The position numbers were made by a program, and so were the translations under genes. This document shows, in pieces, positions 35,793-45,177 of a stretch of 64,000 bases of DNA. The notes under the pieces were generated by a model, which was not told where the DNA came from, ran no database searches, and saw only the letters and a list, made by a program, of their open reading frames with translations. The stretch comes from Streptomyces sp. NBC_01341. GTDB lineage: Bacteria > Actinomycetota > Actinomycetes > Streptomycetales > Streptomycetaceae. Each line of letters starts with the position of its first letter. The first letter of the stretch is position 1. The stretch covers positions 2,542,001 through 2,606,000 of the forward strand of contig NZ_CP108364.1 in assembly GCF_035946055.1 (NCBI RefSeq). The letters run 5' to 3'.

Positions 35793-38700
35793 GTGTCGTC
35801 TCAGTCCCCCAGTAACTCGAGCATCTCGACCGATCAAGAAGCAGGCTCCGGGTCCAACCCGGCCGCCGCATTCGGCCCCAATGAGTGGCTCGTCGACGAG
35901 ATCTACCAGCAATACCTCCAGGACCCCAGTTCGGTCGACCGCGCCTGGTGGGACTTCTTCGCCGACTACAAGCCGGGCGCGTCCGGCACGGCGGACAAGC
36001 CCGTCACCGCACCCGCGGGAGCGGTGACACCGCCCCAGGCGACCACCGTGGCGAACACCGTCGACCACACCGCTCCGGCACAGGCCGCGCCACAGGCTCC
36101 GGCCGCACCCGCTGCCGCCCCGGCCCCGCCCCCGCCCGCCGCCGCTCCCGCGGCCAAGGCAGCGGCTCCCGCGCCGGCTCCCGCCGCCCCCGCCGCTCCT
36201 GCGAAGGCAGCCCCGGCAGCCGCTCCGGCCGCGGCGAAGATCGACGCCCCGGCCGAGGCCCCCGCCGGTCCTGAGTACGTGACGCTGCGCGGCCCGTCGG
36301 CCGCCGTCGCGAAGAACATGAACGCCTCCCTGGAACTGCCGACGGCCACGTCCGTCCGCGCAGTTCCGGTGAAGCTGCTCTTCGACAACCGCATCGTCAT
36401 CAACAACCACCTGAAGCGCGCCCGCGGCGGGAAGATCTCCTTCACGCACCTCATCGGGTACGCGATGGTGCAGGCTCTCAAGGCCATGCCGTCGATGAAC
36501 TACTCGTTCGCGGTCAAGGACGGCAAGCCGACCCTGGTCAAGCCCGAGCACGTCAACCTCGGTCTGGCCATCGACCTGGTCAAGCCGAACGGCGACCGCC
36601 AGCTCGTCGTCGCGGCCATCAAGAAGGCCGAGACCCTCAACTTCTTCGAGTTCTGGCAGGCCTACGAGGACATCGTCCGCCGTGCCCGCGTCGGCAAGCT
36701 CGGCATGGACGACTTCTCCGGAGTCACCGCCTCGCTGACCAACCCCGGCGGCATCGGAACCGTCCACTCCGTGCCCCGCCTGATGCCCGGACAGGGCCTC
36801 ATCATGGGCGTCGGCGCGATGGACTACCCCGCGGAGTTCCAGGGCACGTCGCAGGACACCCTGAACAAGCTGGGCATCTCCAAGGTCATGACGCTGACCT
36901 CGACGTACGACCACCGGGTCATCCAGGGTGCGGCGTCCGGCGAGTTCCTGCGCGTCCTGTCCCAGCTCCTGCTCGGCGAGAACGAGTTCTACGACGAGAT
37001 CTTCAAGGCGCTGCGCATCCCCTACGAGCCGGTCCGCTGGCTCCGGGACATCGACGCCTCGCACGACGACGACGTCACCAAGGCCGCGCGGGTCTTCGAG
37101 CTGATCCACTCCTACCGGGTCCGCGGTCACGTCATGGCCGACACCGACCCGCTGGAGTACCGCCAGCGCAAGCACCCCGACCTGGACATCACCGAGCACG
37201 GCCTCACCCTGTGGGACCTGGAGCGCGACTTCGCGGTCGGCGGTTTCGCCGGCAAGACGATGATGAAGCTCCGTGACATCCTCGGCGTCCTGCGTGAGTC
37301 GTACTGCCGCACCACCGGCATCGAGTTCATGCACATCCAGGAGCCGAAGGAGCGCAAGTGGCTCCAGGACCGGGTGGAGCGTCCGCGCCCCGCTCCGGAG
37401 CGCGAGGAGCAGCTGCGGATCCTCCGCCGCCTCAACGCCGCCGAGGCGTTCGAGACGTTCCTGCAGACCAAGTACGTCGGCCAGAAGCGGTTCTCGCTGG
37501 AGGGCGGCGAGTCCGTCATCCCGCTGCTCGACGCGGTCATCGACTCCGCCGCCGAGGCCCGCCTCGACGAGGTCGTCATCGGCATGGCCCACCGCGGCCG
37601 GCTGAACGTCCTGGCGAACATCGTGGGCAAGTCGTACGCCCAGATCTTCCGGGAGTTCGAGGGCAACCTCGACCCGCGGTCGATGCACGGCTCCGGCGAC
37701 GTCAAGTACCACCTGGGCGCCGAGGGCACCTTCACCGGTCTGGACGGCGAGCAGATCAAGGTCTCGCTGGCCGCCAACCCCTCGCACCTGGAGGCGGTCG
37801 ACCCGGTCCTGGAGGGCATCGCCCGCGCCAAGCAGGACATCATCAACAAGGGCGGCACGGACTTCACGGTCCTGCCCGTCGCGCTCCACGGCGACGCGGC
37901 CTTCGCGGGCCAGGGCGTCGTCGCCGAGACGCTCAACATGTCCCAGCTGCGCGGCTACCGCACCGGCGGCACCGTGCACGTGGTGATCAACAACCAGGTC
38001 GGCTTCACCGCCGCCCCGGAGTCCTCGCGTTCGTCCATGTACGCCACGGACGTGGCGCGCATGATCGAGGCGCCGATCATCCACGTCAACGGCGACGACC
38101 CGGAGGCCGTGGTCCGCGTCGCGCGGCTCGCCTTCGAGTACCGGCAGACGTTCAACAAGGACGTCGTGATCGACCTCATCTGCTACCGCCGCCGCGGTCA
38201 CAACGAGGGCGACAACCCGGAGTTCACCAACCCGCAGATGTACACCCTGATCGACAAGAAGCGCTCGGTGCGCAAGCTCTACACCGAGTCCCTCATCGGT
38301 CGCGGCGACATCACGCTGGAAGAGGCCGAGCAGGCGCTCCAGGACTTCCAGGGCCAGCTGGAGAAGGTCTTCGCGGAGGTCCGCGAGGCCACCTCCGCGC
38401 CGTCCCAGCCGCATGTCCCGGACGTCCAGGCCGAGTTCCCCGTGGCGGTGAACACCGCGATCTCCTCGGAGGTCGTGAAGCTGATCGCCGAGTCCCAGGT
38501 CAACATCCCCGACGAGATCACCGTCCACCCCCGTCTGATGCCGCAGATGCAGCGTCGCGCGGCCTCCGTGGAGAACGGCACGATCGACTGGGGCATGGGC
38601 GAGACCCTGGCCATCGGCTCGCTGCTCATGGAGGGCACCCCGGTCCGGCTCGCCGGCCAGGACACCCGCCGCGGCACGTTCGGCCAGCGTCACGCCGTCC

Positions 38701-39632
38701 TCGTCGACCAGAAGACCGGCGAGGACTACACCCCGCTGCTCTACCTGTCGGACGACCAGGCCCGTTACAACGTCTACGACTCGCTCCTCAGCGAGTACGC
38801 GGCGATGGGCTTCGAGTACGGCTACTCGCTGGCCCGTCCGGAGTCGCTGGTCATCTGGGAGGCGCAGTTCGGTGACTTCGTCAACGGCGCCCAGACCGTC
38901 GTCGACGAGTTCATCTCCTCGGCCGAGCAGAAGTGGGGCCAGACGTCCGGCGTCACCCTGCTGCTGCCGCACGGCTACGAGGGTCAGGGGCCGGACCACT
39001 CCTCCGCCCGCCCGGAGCGTTTCCTGCAGATGTGCGCGCAGGACAACATGACGGTCGCGATGCCGACGCTCCCGTCGAACTACTTCCACCTCCTGCGGTG
39101 GCAGGTGCACAACCCGCACCACAAGCCGCTGATCGTCTTCACCCCGAAGTCGATGCTGCGCCTCAAGGCCGCGGCCTCGAAGGCGGAGGAGTTCACCACC
39201 GGCGGCTTCCGCCCGGTCATCGGTGACGAGTCGGTCAACGCCGAGGCGGTCCGCAAGGTCGTCTTCTGCGCGGGCAAGCTCTACTACGACCTGGACGCAG
39301 AGCGCGAGAAGCGCGGTGACACGGAGACGGCGATCATCCGCCTGGAGCGGCTGTACCCGCTGCCGGGTGCGGAGATCCAGGCCGAGATCGCCAAGTACCC
39401 GAACGCCGAGAAGTACCTCTGGGCCCAGGAGGAGCCGGCGAACCAGGGTGCGTGGCCGTTCATCGCGCTCAACCTGATCGACCACCTGGACCTGGCCGTG
39501 GGCGCCGACGTGCCGCACGGTGAGCGCCTGCGCCGCATCTCGCGCCGGCACGGCTCGTCCCCGGCGGTCGGTTCGGCCAAGCGTCACCAGGCCGAGCAGG
39601 CACAGCTGGTCGCCGAGGTCTTCGAGGCCTGA
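35793..39632 (+). CDS. kgd: Multifunctional 2-oxoglutarate dehydrogenase E1 / decarboxylase (KGD)
   Basis: This protein of about 1279 residues is the actinobacterial fusion of an E2-like succinyltransferase domain with thiamine-dependent E1. It converts 2-oxoglutarate in the citric acid cycle, working with an E2/E3 from elsewhere. The order is an N-terminal helix ([15 protein letters not shown]), a long Ala/Pro linker (about 65-165), the transferase core with [14 protein letters not shown] near 370, then E1 with [14 protein letters not shown] and [18 protein letters not shown] (thiamine site). The GTG giving [10 protein letters not shown] is chosen because it follows GGAAGAGGG; a TTG 17 codons earlier is also in frame. 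GarA-type regulation is known in relatives but no GarA gene is in view. Confidence 0.97.
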   Translation: MSSQSPSNSSISTDQEAGSGSNPAAAFGPNEWLVDEIYQQYLQDPSSVDRAWWDFFADYKPGASGTADKPVTAPAGAVTPPQATTVANTVDHTAPAQAAPQAPAAPAAAPAPPPPAAAPAAKAAAPAPAPAAPAAPAKAAPAAAPAAAKIDAPAEAPAGPEYVTLRGPSAAVAKNMNASLELPTATSVRAVPVKLLFDNRIVINNHLKRARGGKISFTHLIGYAMVQALKAMPSMNYSFAVKDGKPTLVKPEHVNLGLAIDLVKPNGDRQLVVAAIKKAETLNFFEFWQAYEDIVRRARVGKLGMDDFSGVTASLTNPGGIGTVHSVPRLMPGQGLIMGVGAMDYPAEFQGTSQDTLNKLGISKVMTLTSTYDHRVIQGAASGEFLRVLSQLLLGENEFYDEIFKALRIPYEPVRWLRDIDASHDDDVTKAARVFELIHSYRVRGHVMADTDPLEYRQRKHPDLDITEHGLTLWDLERDFAVGGFAGKTMMKLRDILGVLRESYCRTTGIEFMHIQEPKERKWLQDRVERPRPAPEREEQLRILRRLNAAEAFETFLQTKYVGQKRFSLEGGESVIPLLDAVIDSAAEARLDEVVIGMAHRGRLNVLANIVGKSYAQIFREFEGNLDPRSMHGSGDVKYHLGAEGTFTGLDGEQIKVSLAANPSHLEAVDPVLEGIARAKQDIINKGGTDFTVLPVALHGDAAFAGQGVVAETLNMSQLRGYRTGGTVHVVINNQVGFTAAPESSRSSMYATDVARMIEAPIIHVNGDDPEAVVRVARLAFEYRQTFNKDVVIDLICYRRRGHNEGDNPEFTNPQMYTLIDKKRSVRKLYTESLIGRGDITLEEAEQALQDFQGQLEKVFAEVREATSAPSQPHVPDVQAEFPVAVNTAISSEVVKLIAESQVNIPDEITVHPRLMPQMQRRAASVENGTIDWGMGETLAIGSLLMEGTPVRLAGQDTRRGTFGQRHAVLVDQKTGEDYTPLLYLSDDQARYNVYDSLLSEYAAMGFEYGYSLARPESLVIWEAQFGDFVNGAQTVVDEFISSAEQKWGQTSGVTLLLPHGYEGQGPDHSSARPERFLQMCAQDNMTVAMPTLPSNYFHLLRWQVHNPHHKPLIVFTPKSMLRLKAAASKAEEFTTGGFRPVIGDESVNAEAVRKVVFCAGKLYYDLDAEREKRGDTETAIIRLERLYPLPGAEIQAEIAKYPNAEKYLWAQEEPANQGAWPFIALNLIDHLDLAVGADVPHGERLRRISRRHGSSPAVGSAKRHQAEQAQLVAEVFEA

Positions 39633-39649
39633 TCAGCCGCTGTACGCCA

Positions 39650-39694
39650 CCGAGGGCCCGGCTCCGCGAGATCTTCGCGGGGCCGGGTCCTCGG
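39650..39694 (+). terminator. Terminator after kgd
   Basis: A long hairpin with CCGAG...CTCGG ends and CCGCGA/TCGCGG inner arms around GATCT is followed directly by TTTT, the most classical terminator in the window. Confidence 0.85.
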
Positions 39695-39721
39695 TTTTCC
39701 GGGCCTCGTTATTCTTGTGCC

Positions 39722-39901
39722 ATGTACTTCACGGACCGTGGCATCGAGGAACTGGAGAAGCGGCGCGGCGAGGAGGAGGTCACCTTCGAGTGGCTCGCCG
39801 AGCAGCTTCGTACGTTCGTCGACCTCAACCCCGACTTCGAGGTCCCCGTCGAGCGCCTCGCGACCTGGCTCGCGCGCCTGGACGACGACGAGGACGAGTA
39901 G
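39722..39901 (+). CDS. Small acidic conserved protein (DUF6104-like)
   Basis: A 59-residue protein, MYFTDRGIEELEKRRGEEEV to the tail LDDDEDE. It is strongly acidic, helical and lacks Cys. A protein of this kind downstream of kgd is conserved in Streptomyces; its role is unknown. The stop codon abuts the stop of the convergent membrane-protein gene, so the two transcripts overlap. Confidence 0.82.
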   Translation: MYFTDRGIEELEKRRGEEEVTFEWLAEQLRTFVDLNPDFEVPVERLATWLARLDDDEDE

Positions 39902-40765
39902 TCACCGGCCGGAGCTCCAGGCGCCTCCCGCCCTCCCCCTGAAGCGGTCGTACGCGAAGCCCAGCAGCCCTTGCACCAGCAGCAACAAGCCCGCCGCGGC
40001 CCAGCCCCCGCTGCGCCGGCGCGCACCCCACAGGGTGAGAGGCAGCCCGGCGGCCACCTGTGCCGCGGCGATCGCGCGGGCCCTCGGCCCGAGCACCCAG
40101 GGGCCGAGGCTCCCACTCTCCACGGTGTCCAGTTCCACGCGAACGGCGTCCCGCCAGCCGGCCCATTCGATCTGTACCGCCTGCGGCAGGATTCCGGCGA
40201 CCGAGCGCAGCCGGTCGGCGGATTCGCCGGGTGAGAGTCCGGGCGGCAGCTCCACCCCGGTCCGGCTCAGCACGGCCAGCAGCCCGCGCAGCCGGGTATC
40301 GGCGTCCGCCTCCGGGTCCGCACGGGTGAGCCCCTCCAGTACCTGGACGTCGAGGACGGGGTCGAGGCCCAGCCGGACGGCGAACGTCCGCATGGCCTCG
40401 TCCTCACCGACGGGCGTGCCGTCGGTCAGCCAGGTGTAGCCGACCGGCCGCCGGAAGCCGGCGGCGAGGGTGTATCCGGACCGGTCGCCGTCCCACCACA
40501 GGGCGAGCACCGGCCAGGTGGAGGCCACCGCCAGGGCGGTGGCCCAGCCGCCGACGACCCGGTCGACGGGCTCGGCCCCGGCTCCGGCACCCCCGGCGCC
40601 CGGCGATCCGTCCCTGCGCCAGGGCTTCCCCTCGGGGACGAGCACGCTCCAGCCGTCCCCCGCGGGCACGAGCGACATGCCCTCCTGCAGGAGGTGGGCC
40701 ACGGGCCGTACGGTCTGGGGGCCGGCCCGGCACAGCAGCAGGGCGCCCACGGATGTCGCGGTCAT
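39902..40765 (-). CDS. Membrane-anchored protein of unknown function
   Basis: The protein has 287 residues. The N-terminal 170 residues contain several aromatic-rich strands (WSVLVPEGKPWRRDG, LALWWDGDRSGYTLAAGF) and look like a compact cytoplasmic domain. A hydrophobic C-terminal section (GGWAAAGLLLLVQGLLGFAYDRF) forms one or two membrane helices. No catalytic motif is recognised. The gene is convergent with the small acidic gene with no space between. Confidence 0.75.
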   Translation of the reverse strand: MTATSVGALLLCRAGPQTVRPVAHLLQEGMSLVPAGDGWSVLVPEGKPWRRDGSPGAGGAGAGAEPVDRVVGGWATALAVASTWPVLALWWDGDRSGYTLAAGFRRPVGYTWLTDGTPVGEDEAMRTFAVRLGLDPVLDVQVLEGLTRADPEADADTRLRGLLAVLSRTGVELPPGLSPGESADRLRSVAGILPQAVQIEWAGWRDAVRVELDTVESGSLGPWVLGPRARAIAAAQVAAGLPLTLWGARRRSGGWAAAGLLLLVQGLLGFAYDRFRGRAGGAWSSGR

Positions 40766-40851
40766 GCTCCATACGCTAGGGCAATTTGCCCCGCTATGAA
40801 CGAATCGCGAGGCGCCGCGACTTCACGCCCGCTCCCCGTGCCGCCACCCCC

Positions 40852-40906
40852 TTGACTTCTCGAAACCGCGATATATCGTGTTCTTGAGAAGACGCGATAT
40901 GTTGCG
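40852..40906 (+). promoter_or_regulatory. Promoter with two operator half-repeats upstream of the DUF4097/PadR pair
   Basis: TTGACT (40852-40857) and TATCGT (40874-40879) are spaced by 16 bases. CGCGATATATCGTG, nearly palindromic, overlaps the -10 box at 40867-40880, and CGCGATATGTTGCG repeats it at 40893-40906. The patch is AT-rich for this genome. It is the natural target for the PadR regulator encoded second in the operon. That is inferred from position and symmetry. Confidence 0.65.
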
Positions 40907-40935
40907 TCTACGCCACCCAGCGGGAGGTCAGATCC

Positions 40936-41793
40936 ATGCCCGAGTCGACGTGGACCGTCGCCGAGCCCCAGAAGCTCACCTTCGACGAGCCGGTCACCGC
41001 ACTCAAGGTGCGCATCGTCGACGGCGTGATCAATGTCGTCGGCACCGACGAGCCGACAGCCCGGCTGGAGGTGTCCGGGATCGACGGTCCGCCCTTGATC
41101 GTCACGCAGCGGGACGGCGTGCTGACCGTCGCCTACGAGGATCTGCCGTGGCAGGGACTCCTCACCTGGCTCGACCGCAGGTCCTCGCGGCGCAGTGCCG
41201 CCGTGTCCCTCGCCGTCCCGGCGGGCGCGGCCGTGGAAGTGGGCGTGATCGGCGCCGATGCCGTCGTCTCGGGCATCCGGGGGCGCACGGAACTCCGGGG
41301 CATCTCCGGCGACAGCACCCTGGTCGGGCTCGACGGAGTCGTCCGCGCCGAGACCGTGTCCGGCGGCCTGGAGGCGCAGAACGTCACCGGTGACCTCCGG
41401 TTCCAGTCCGTGTCGGGCGATCTGACGGTCGTCGACGGTGCGGGCACCTCGGTGCGGGCGGAGTCCGTCACAGGCCACATGGTCCTCGACCTGGATACCT
41501 CACCGAGGCCGACGGACATCAGGCTGACCTCGGTCTCCGGCGCGATCGCCATCCGTCTGCCTCACCCGGCGGACGCGAAGGTCGAGGCGAACACGGCGAG
41601 CGGCACCGTCTCCAACGCTTTCGAGGACCTGCGGGTCGGCGGCCAGTGGGGAGCGAAGAAGATCACCGGCACACTCGGTGCGGGCACGGGCAAGCTGAAG
41701 GCGACGACCGTCTCGGGCTCCATCGCGCTCCTGCGCCGCCCACCCGCGCAGGACGAGTCCCACGACAGCGAGCCGACCGGAAAGGTGCTCTGA
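40936..41793 (+). CDS. DUF4097 family beta-helix protein
   Basis: This 285-residue protein is made of repeated short beta strands (IVDGVINVVGTDEPTARLEV, ISGDSTLVGLDGVVRAETVSG, LEAQNVTGDLRFQSVSGDL) forming a DUF4097 right-handed beta-helix or adhesin-like fold. No signal peptide is visible, so it is probably cytoplasmic. Ribosome site GGGAGGTCAG is strong. The PadR gene starts one base after its stop. Such pairs are common in actinobacteria and the function is not established. Confidence 0.87.
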   Translation: MPESTWTVAEPQKLTFDEPVTALKVRIVDGVINVVGTDEPTARLEVSGIDGPPLIVTQRDGVLTVAYEDLPWQGLLTWLDRRSSRRSAAVSLAVPAGAAVEVGVIGADAVVSGIRGRTELRGISGDSTLVGLDGVVRAETVSGGLEAQNVTGDLRFQSVSGDLTVVDGAGTSVRAESVTGHMVLDLDTSPRPTDIRLTSVSGAIAIRLPHPADAKVEANTASGTVSNAFEDLRVGGQWGAKKITGTLGAGTGKLKATTVSGSIALLRRPPAQDESHDSEPTGKVL

Positions 41794-41794
41794 C

Positions 41795-42778
41795 ATGCCC
41801 CCCGTATTCGCCCACGGCCGTCTGCGCCTCTACCTCCTCAAGCTGCTGGACGAGGCCCCCCGCCACGGCTACGAGGTGATCAGGCTTCTGGAGGAGCGAT
41901 TCCAGGGTCTGTACGCACCGTCGGCCGGCACGGTCTATCCGCGGCTCGCGAAGCTGGAGGCGGAGGGCCTGGTCACCCACGCCACCGAGGGCGGCCGCAA
42001 GGTCTATTCGATCACCGACGCGGGGCGGGCCGAGCTGGCGGGCCGGGGCGGCGAGCTGGCCGATCTGGAGCTGGAGATCCGCGAGTCGGTCTCGGAGCTG
42101 GCCGCCGAGATACGCGACGACGTGCGCGGCGCGGCGGGGCAGCTCCGCAGTGAGATGCGCGCGGCGGCCTCCGAGTCCCGCCGCCCCTCCGGCAGCGGCC
42201 GGTCCGGCTGGGACCCCGGCCCGGGCGACAAGGAGGCCTGGCGGACGGCGAAGGAGGAGCTGCGCAAGGCCAAGCAGGAGTGGAAGGAACAGGCCCGCAG
42301 AGCGAAGGACGAGTCCCGCCGCGCCCGTGAGGACGCCGAGCAGGCCCGCCGTCAGGCCAAGGAGGCACACGAGAAGGCGCGGGAGCAGATGCAGAACGCC
42401 GCCCGGCAGGTGCAGGAGCACTTCGCGCGGGGCGACTGGCCCAAGGGCGTACAGGAAGGGCTGGCCGAGATCACCAGCCGGCTCGGCAGCTTCGCGGGCA
42501 CGGGCACCTGGCCGCATTACACCAGGCCCGCCCCGGAGGAGCCGCACGTCGAGTGGGCGGCCGACGCCGCGTCCAGCGGCGATCCCGGCCGGGACCTGGA
42601 CCGGCTCCTGGACCGCTTCCGCGACGACATCCGGGACGCGGCGCGGGACAGGGGCGTCACCGAGGACCAGCTCGCCGAGGCTCGTAGCCATCTGTCGGCG
42701 GCCGCGACACGGATCGAAGCCCTTCTGCGGGCACCTGCGGGCACAGACGGCGCATCCCGGGACCACAACGGCTCCTGA
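41795..42778 (+). CDS. PadR family regulator with long coiled-coil tail
   Basis: This 327-residue protein has an N-terminal PadR winged helix (residues 5-85: LRLYLLKLLDEAPRHGYEVI, SAGTVYPRLAKLEAEGLV, RKVYSITDAGRAEL). The typical short PadR C-domain is replaced by about 130 residues of charged coiled coil (KEELRKAKQEWKEQARRAKD), then another helical module ending at RIEALLRAP. The coiled coil suggests oligomerisation or a protein partner. It follows the DUF4097 gene by one base and probably controls the operon from its palindromic operators. Confidence 0.88.
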   Translation: MPPVFAHGRLRLYLLKLLDEAPRHGYEVIRLLEERFQGLYAPSAGTVYPRLAKLEAEGLVTHATEGGRKVYSITDAGRAELAGRGGELADLELEIRESVSELAAEIRDDVRGAAGQLRSEMRAAASESRRPSGSGRSGWDPGPGDKEAWRTAKEELRKAKQEWKEQARRAKDESRRAREDAEQARRQAKEAHEKAREQMQNAARQVQEHFARGDWPKGVQEGLAEITSRLGSFAGTGTWPHYTRPAPEEPHVEWAADAASSGDPGRDLDRLLDRFRDDIRDAARDRGVTEDQLAEARSHLSAAATRIEALLRAPAGTDGASRDHNGS

Positions 42779-42806
42779 CCGCGCACCAAGCCGGCGTCCC
42801 GGCCCA

Positions 42807-42832
42807 CCCGGCGGGCCCTGGTGCCCGCCGGG
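42807..42832. terminator. Terminator hairpin 1 of a tandem pair
   Basis: CCCGGCGGGC and GCCCGCCGGG form a perfect 10-bp stem with a 6-base loop between convergent padR and Clp-N genes. Confidence 0.75.
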
Positions 42833-42855
42833 CCCCGGCGACCGGGTCCCGGCCC

Positions 42856-42885
42856 GACGGGCGGACGCGGACCGGTCCGCCCGTC
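42856..42885. terminator. Terminator hairpin 2 of a tandem pair
   Basis: GACGGGCGGAC and GTCCGCCCGTC form a perfect 11-bp stem around an 8-base loop, ending three bases before the Clp-N gene stop. Confidence 0.75.
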
Positions 42886-42888
42886 AGA

Positions 42889-43461
42889 TCAGCCGGCCAT
42901 GGCCTGCCCGTGTCCGTCGCCTCCGTAGAGTGCGCGCTCCACAGTCGTGTACGTCGCACCGTGGTCGGCGAGCACCTCGGCGACCACTCCGGGGCAGGCC
43001 GTCAGCGCGAGCAACAGGTGTTCCTCGCCGATGAAGCGGTCACGACGGCCCAGGGCGATGCGCAGCGACTTCTCCAGCACGCTCTTCGCTCCGGCCGTGA
43101 AAGGCCGTTGCGCCGACCACCATCGGCGGCTCCTGCGGTCCCCCGCAAGGACGCCTGCGCCGTGCGCGTCCTCGACCCGGGCCACGACCTCGGTGACGTC
43201 GATGCCGAGGTCCGCGAGTGCCTCCGTGTCGGCCTTGGTGAGCCCGCCGCGGCGACGCGTCTCCGCGAACGCCGCCTCGATCGAGGCCCTGCGATCGGTG
43301 AGCCCGAGCGCGGCCACGGCGAACGAGGCCCGGCTGCCCTCCTGGTCCAGCAAGGAGAACAGCAGGTACTCCTCCGTGATCGCGCCCGCTCCGGCCCGCT
43401 CGGCGTGGGTCACGGCGCCCGTCACCGCGGCCCGGGCCCCCTTGGTGAACCGCTCGAACAT
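42889..43461 (-). CDS. Stand-alone Clp N-terminal (Clp_N) domain protein
   Basis: A 190-residue protein made of two Clp_N repeats: FERFTKGARAAVTGAVTHAE with ITEEYLLFSLLDQEGS, and FTAGAKSVLEKSLRIALG with IGEEHLLLALTACPGVVAEV. In ClpA/ClpC this domain binds adaptors and substrates. No AAA+ module follows, so it cannot unfold proteins itself and may act as an adaptor, decoy or sensor. The ATG follows GGGAGG and overlaps the stop of the HTH gene (ATGA). Confidence 0.9.
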   Translation of the reverse strand: MFERFTKGARAAVTGAVTHAERAGAGAITEEYLLFSLLDQEGSRASFAVAALGLTDRRASIEAAFAETRRRGGLTKADTEALADLGIDVTEVVARVEDAHGAGVLAGDRRSRRWWSAQRPFTAGAKSVLEKSLRIALGRRDRFIGEEHLLLALTACPGVVAEVLADHGATYTTVERALYGGDGHGQAMAG

Positions 43462-43670
43462 CAATGCCTCCCGTACTTCTTGTGCACGGCCTGCCTGCTG
43501 ACACCCAGCTCGGCAGCGATCTCCTGCCAGGACCAGCCCTTCGCGCGGGCGCTTCTCACCTGGACGGCTTCGAGTTGTTCCAGCAGCCGCCGCAGCGCGG
43601 CGACCGCGCGGAGCCCGACACGCGGGTCGTGGTCGCCGGCACGGGCGGCAAGGTCCGTCGCTTCGGTCAT
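43461..43670 (-). CDS. Small helix-turn-helix protein paired with the Clp_N protein
   Basis: This 69-residue protein ends with a clear helix-turn-helix, SWQEIAAELGVSRQAVHKKYG, after a helical N-terminal half (LRRLLEQLEAVQVRSARAKG). It is translationally coupled to the Clp_N gene. Two palindromes of type GTCAA-N6-TTGAC lie right at its start, so the protein probably represses its own operon, with the Clp_N partner possibly controlling its stability. Confidence 0.87.
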   Translation of the reverse strand: MTEATDLAARAGDHDPRVGLRAVAALRRLLEQLEAVQVRSARAKGWSWQEIAAELGVSRQAVHKKYGRH

Positions 43671-43672
43671 GA

Positions 43673-43717
43673 CGTCAACTTACGTTGACACGACAGCCAT
43701 GTCAACCAGGATTGACA
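43673..43717. promoter_or_regulatory. Twin operators of the HTH/Clp_N operon
   Basis: GTCAACTTACGTTGAC (43674-43689) and TGTCAACCAGGATTGACA (43700-43717) share the pattern GTCAA-N6-TTGAC and are centred 27 bp apart, about two and a half helical turns. They sit directly before the start of the HTH gene, and the second overlaps the end of the GNAT remnant. Confidence 0.75.
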
Positions 43718-44003
43718 GGATCGGTGGCGAGGCGCGCGTGGCGCTCCACGTCGTAGCGCTCGCTCCCGTAGCGGAGTTTCGCGCGCTCGATGCCCTCCAG
43801 GGCGAAACCGGCCCGCAGGGCGACGGCGCAGGAGGCGGAATTGTTCGCACGGTGCCCGAGTTCGAGCCGGTGGAGCCCCAGTTCGGCGAAGGCCGGGCCA
43901 TCTCCTCCGCGGCGAAGGCGCGGAGCACGGCGGGCGCGTCACCGGACCGCCAGGGCCGCAGCACCGGACCCTCCGGTGTGGACAGCACGTCGGCCGGACT
44001 CAC
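43702..44003 (-). pseudogene. GNAT acetyltransferase remnant with internal deletion
   Basis: The first 30 codons, from a GTG that overlaps the oxidoreductase stop (GTGA), read VSPADVLSTPEGPVLRPWRS and AVLRAFAAEEMAR. The reading frame then shifts near 43900 and continues with FAELGLHRLELGHRANNSAS, LRAGFALEGIERAKLRYG and DVERHARLATDP, the end of a GNAT domain. About 110 central residues, including the acetyl-CoA loop, are absent. The product cannot be an active acetyltransferase. Confidence 0.85.
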
Positions 44004-44965
44004 GAGGTGGTGAGCACGATCTTTCCGAACAGGTCCCCGGCGGCCAGCCGCTCGAAGCCCTCGCGCGCCCGGTCCAGCGGCAGCGTCTCGTCGATGACGG
44101 GCCGCACGCCGGTGGCCGCGCAGAACGAGAGGAGGTCCTCCAGTTCGTCCTTGGAGCCCATGGTGGAACCGACGACCTTGAGCTCCAGGAAGAAGATGCG
44201 GGTCAATTCGGCGTGCGAGGGGCGGTCGCCGCTCGTCGCCCCGGAGATGACCAGAGTTCCGCCAGGCCGCAGCGACTTGACCGAGTGGGACCATGTCGCG
44301 GCCCCGACCGTCTCGATGACCGCGTCCACGCGCTGGGGCAGCCGCGCTCCGGGCTCGTACGCGTCAAGAGCGCCCAGTTCGACCGCGCGCTTGCGCTTGG
44401 CCTCGTCACGGCTGGTGGCGAACATGCGGAGACCGGCGGCCTCGCCGAGCACGATCGCGGCGGTGGCCACACCGCCGCCCGCACCCTGCACGAGGACGGA
44501 GTCACCTGGCCGTACGCCGGCGTTGGTGAACAGCATCCGGTAGGCCGTCAGCCAGGCGGTGGGCAGGCAGGCGGCCTGTTCGAAGGTGAGCTCCTTCGGC
44601 TTGGGCAGCACGTTCCAGCTGGGTACGGTGACCTGTTCGGCGAAGGTGCCCTGGTAGCGCTCCGTGAGGATGGAGCGGGGCTCCCCCGGGCCGACCCCGT
44701 GCCCGGTCTGACCGATGACGGAGTGCAGGACGACCTCGTTGCCGTCCTGGTCGATGCCGGCGGCGTCGCAGCCGAGGATCATCGGGAGCTTGTCCTCGGC
44801 GAGGCCCACACCGCGAAGGGACCAGAGGTCGTGGTGGTTGAGCGACGCGGCCCTGACCTGGACGGTGGTCCACCCGGACCGTGCCTCGGGGGCCGGGCGT
44901 TCACCCAGCTCGAGTCCGTCGAGGGGCCGGTCACGGTCGATGCGGGCTGCGTAGGCGGCGAACAT
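44000..44965 (-). CDS. Zinc-binding dehydrogenase / quinone oxidoreductase-like protein
   Basis: This 321-residue medium-chain dehydrogenase/reductase uses the ATG giving MFAAYAARID. It has an N-terminal GroES-like domain (LNHHDLWSLRGV, LGCDAAGID), the NADP-binding loop VLVQGAGGGVATAAIVLGEA, then ATSRDEAKRKRAVELGA. Catalytic zinc ligands are not complete, so it is more like a quinone or enoyl reductase than an alcohol dehydrogenase. Its stop overlaps the GNAT remnant start by 4 bases. Confidence 0.88.
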   Translation of the reverse strand: MFAAYAARIDRDRPLDGLELGERPAPEARSGWTTVQVRAASLNHHDLWSLRGVGLAEDKLPMILGCDAAGIDQDGNEVVLHSVIGQTGHGVGPGEPRSILTERYQGTFAEQVTVPSWNVLPKPKELTFEQAACLPTAWLTAYRMLFTNAGVRPGDSVLVQGAGGGVATAAIVLGEAAGLRMFATSRDEAKRKRAVELGALDAYEPGARLPQRVDAVIETVGAATWSHSVKSLRPGGTLVISGATSGDRPSHAELTRIFFLELKVVGSTMGSKDELEDLLSFCAATGVRPVIDETLPLDRAREGFERLAAGDLFGKIVLTTS

Positions 44966-45110
44966 GGCCACGACGATAGGCCGTGACGCGTCGTGACGTA
45001 ACCGTTCGGTGGTGTGACACACGCCCCAGAACCGGGGCCGGTGCCCCCGGCGCCCGGGCGGCCGGTCGACCGCCCCCCGCAGCCGCAGCATCCGGGGTCC
45101 GTGAACACGA

Positions 45111-45163
45111 CGGGCCGGGGGCCACGGTTCCGCACGCGGCGGTTCCGTGGCGGCCCCGGCCCG
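45111..45163. terminator. Terminator after the malic enzyme gene
   Basis: CGGGCCGGGG and CCCCGGCCCG outer arms with GCCACGG and CCGTGGC inner arms (2-base bulge) lie 15 bp beyond the malic enzyme stop. Confidence 0.75.
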
Positions 45164-45177
45164 CCCTTGTGCCGGTG

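Noticed and set aside
35658..39587. 1309-codon minus-strand frame opposite kgd
   Set aside because: Antisense shadow of kgd: low complexity, no homology, explained by codon bias of the real gene.
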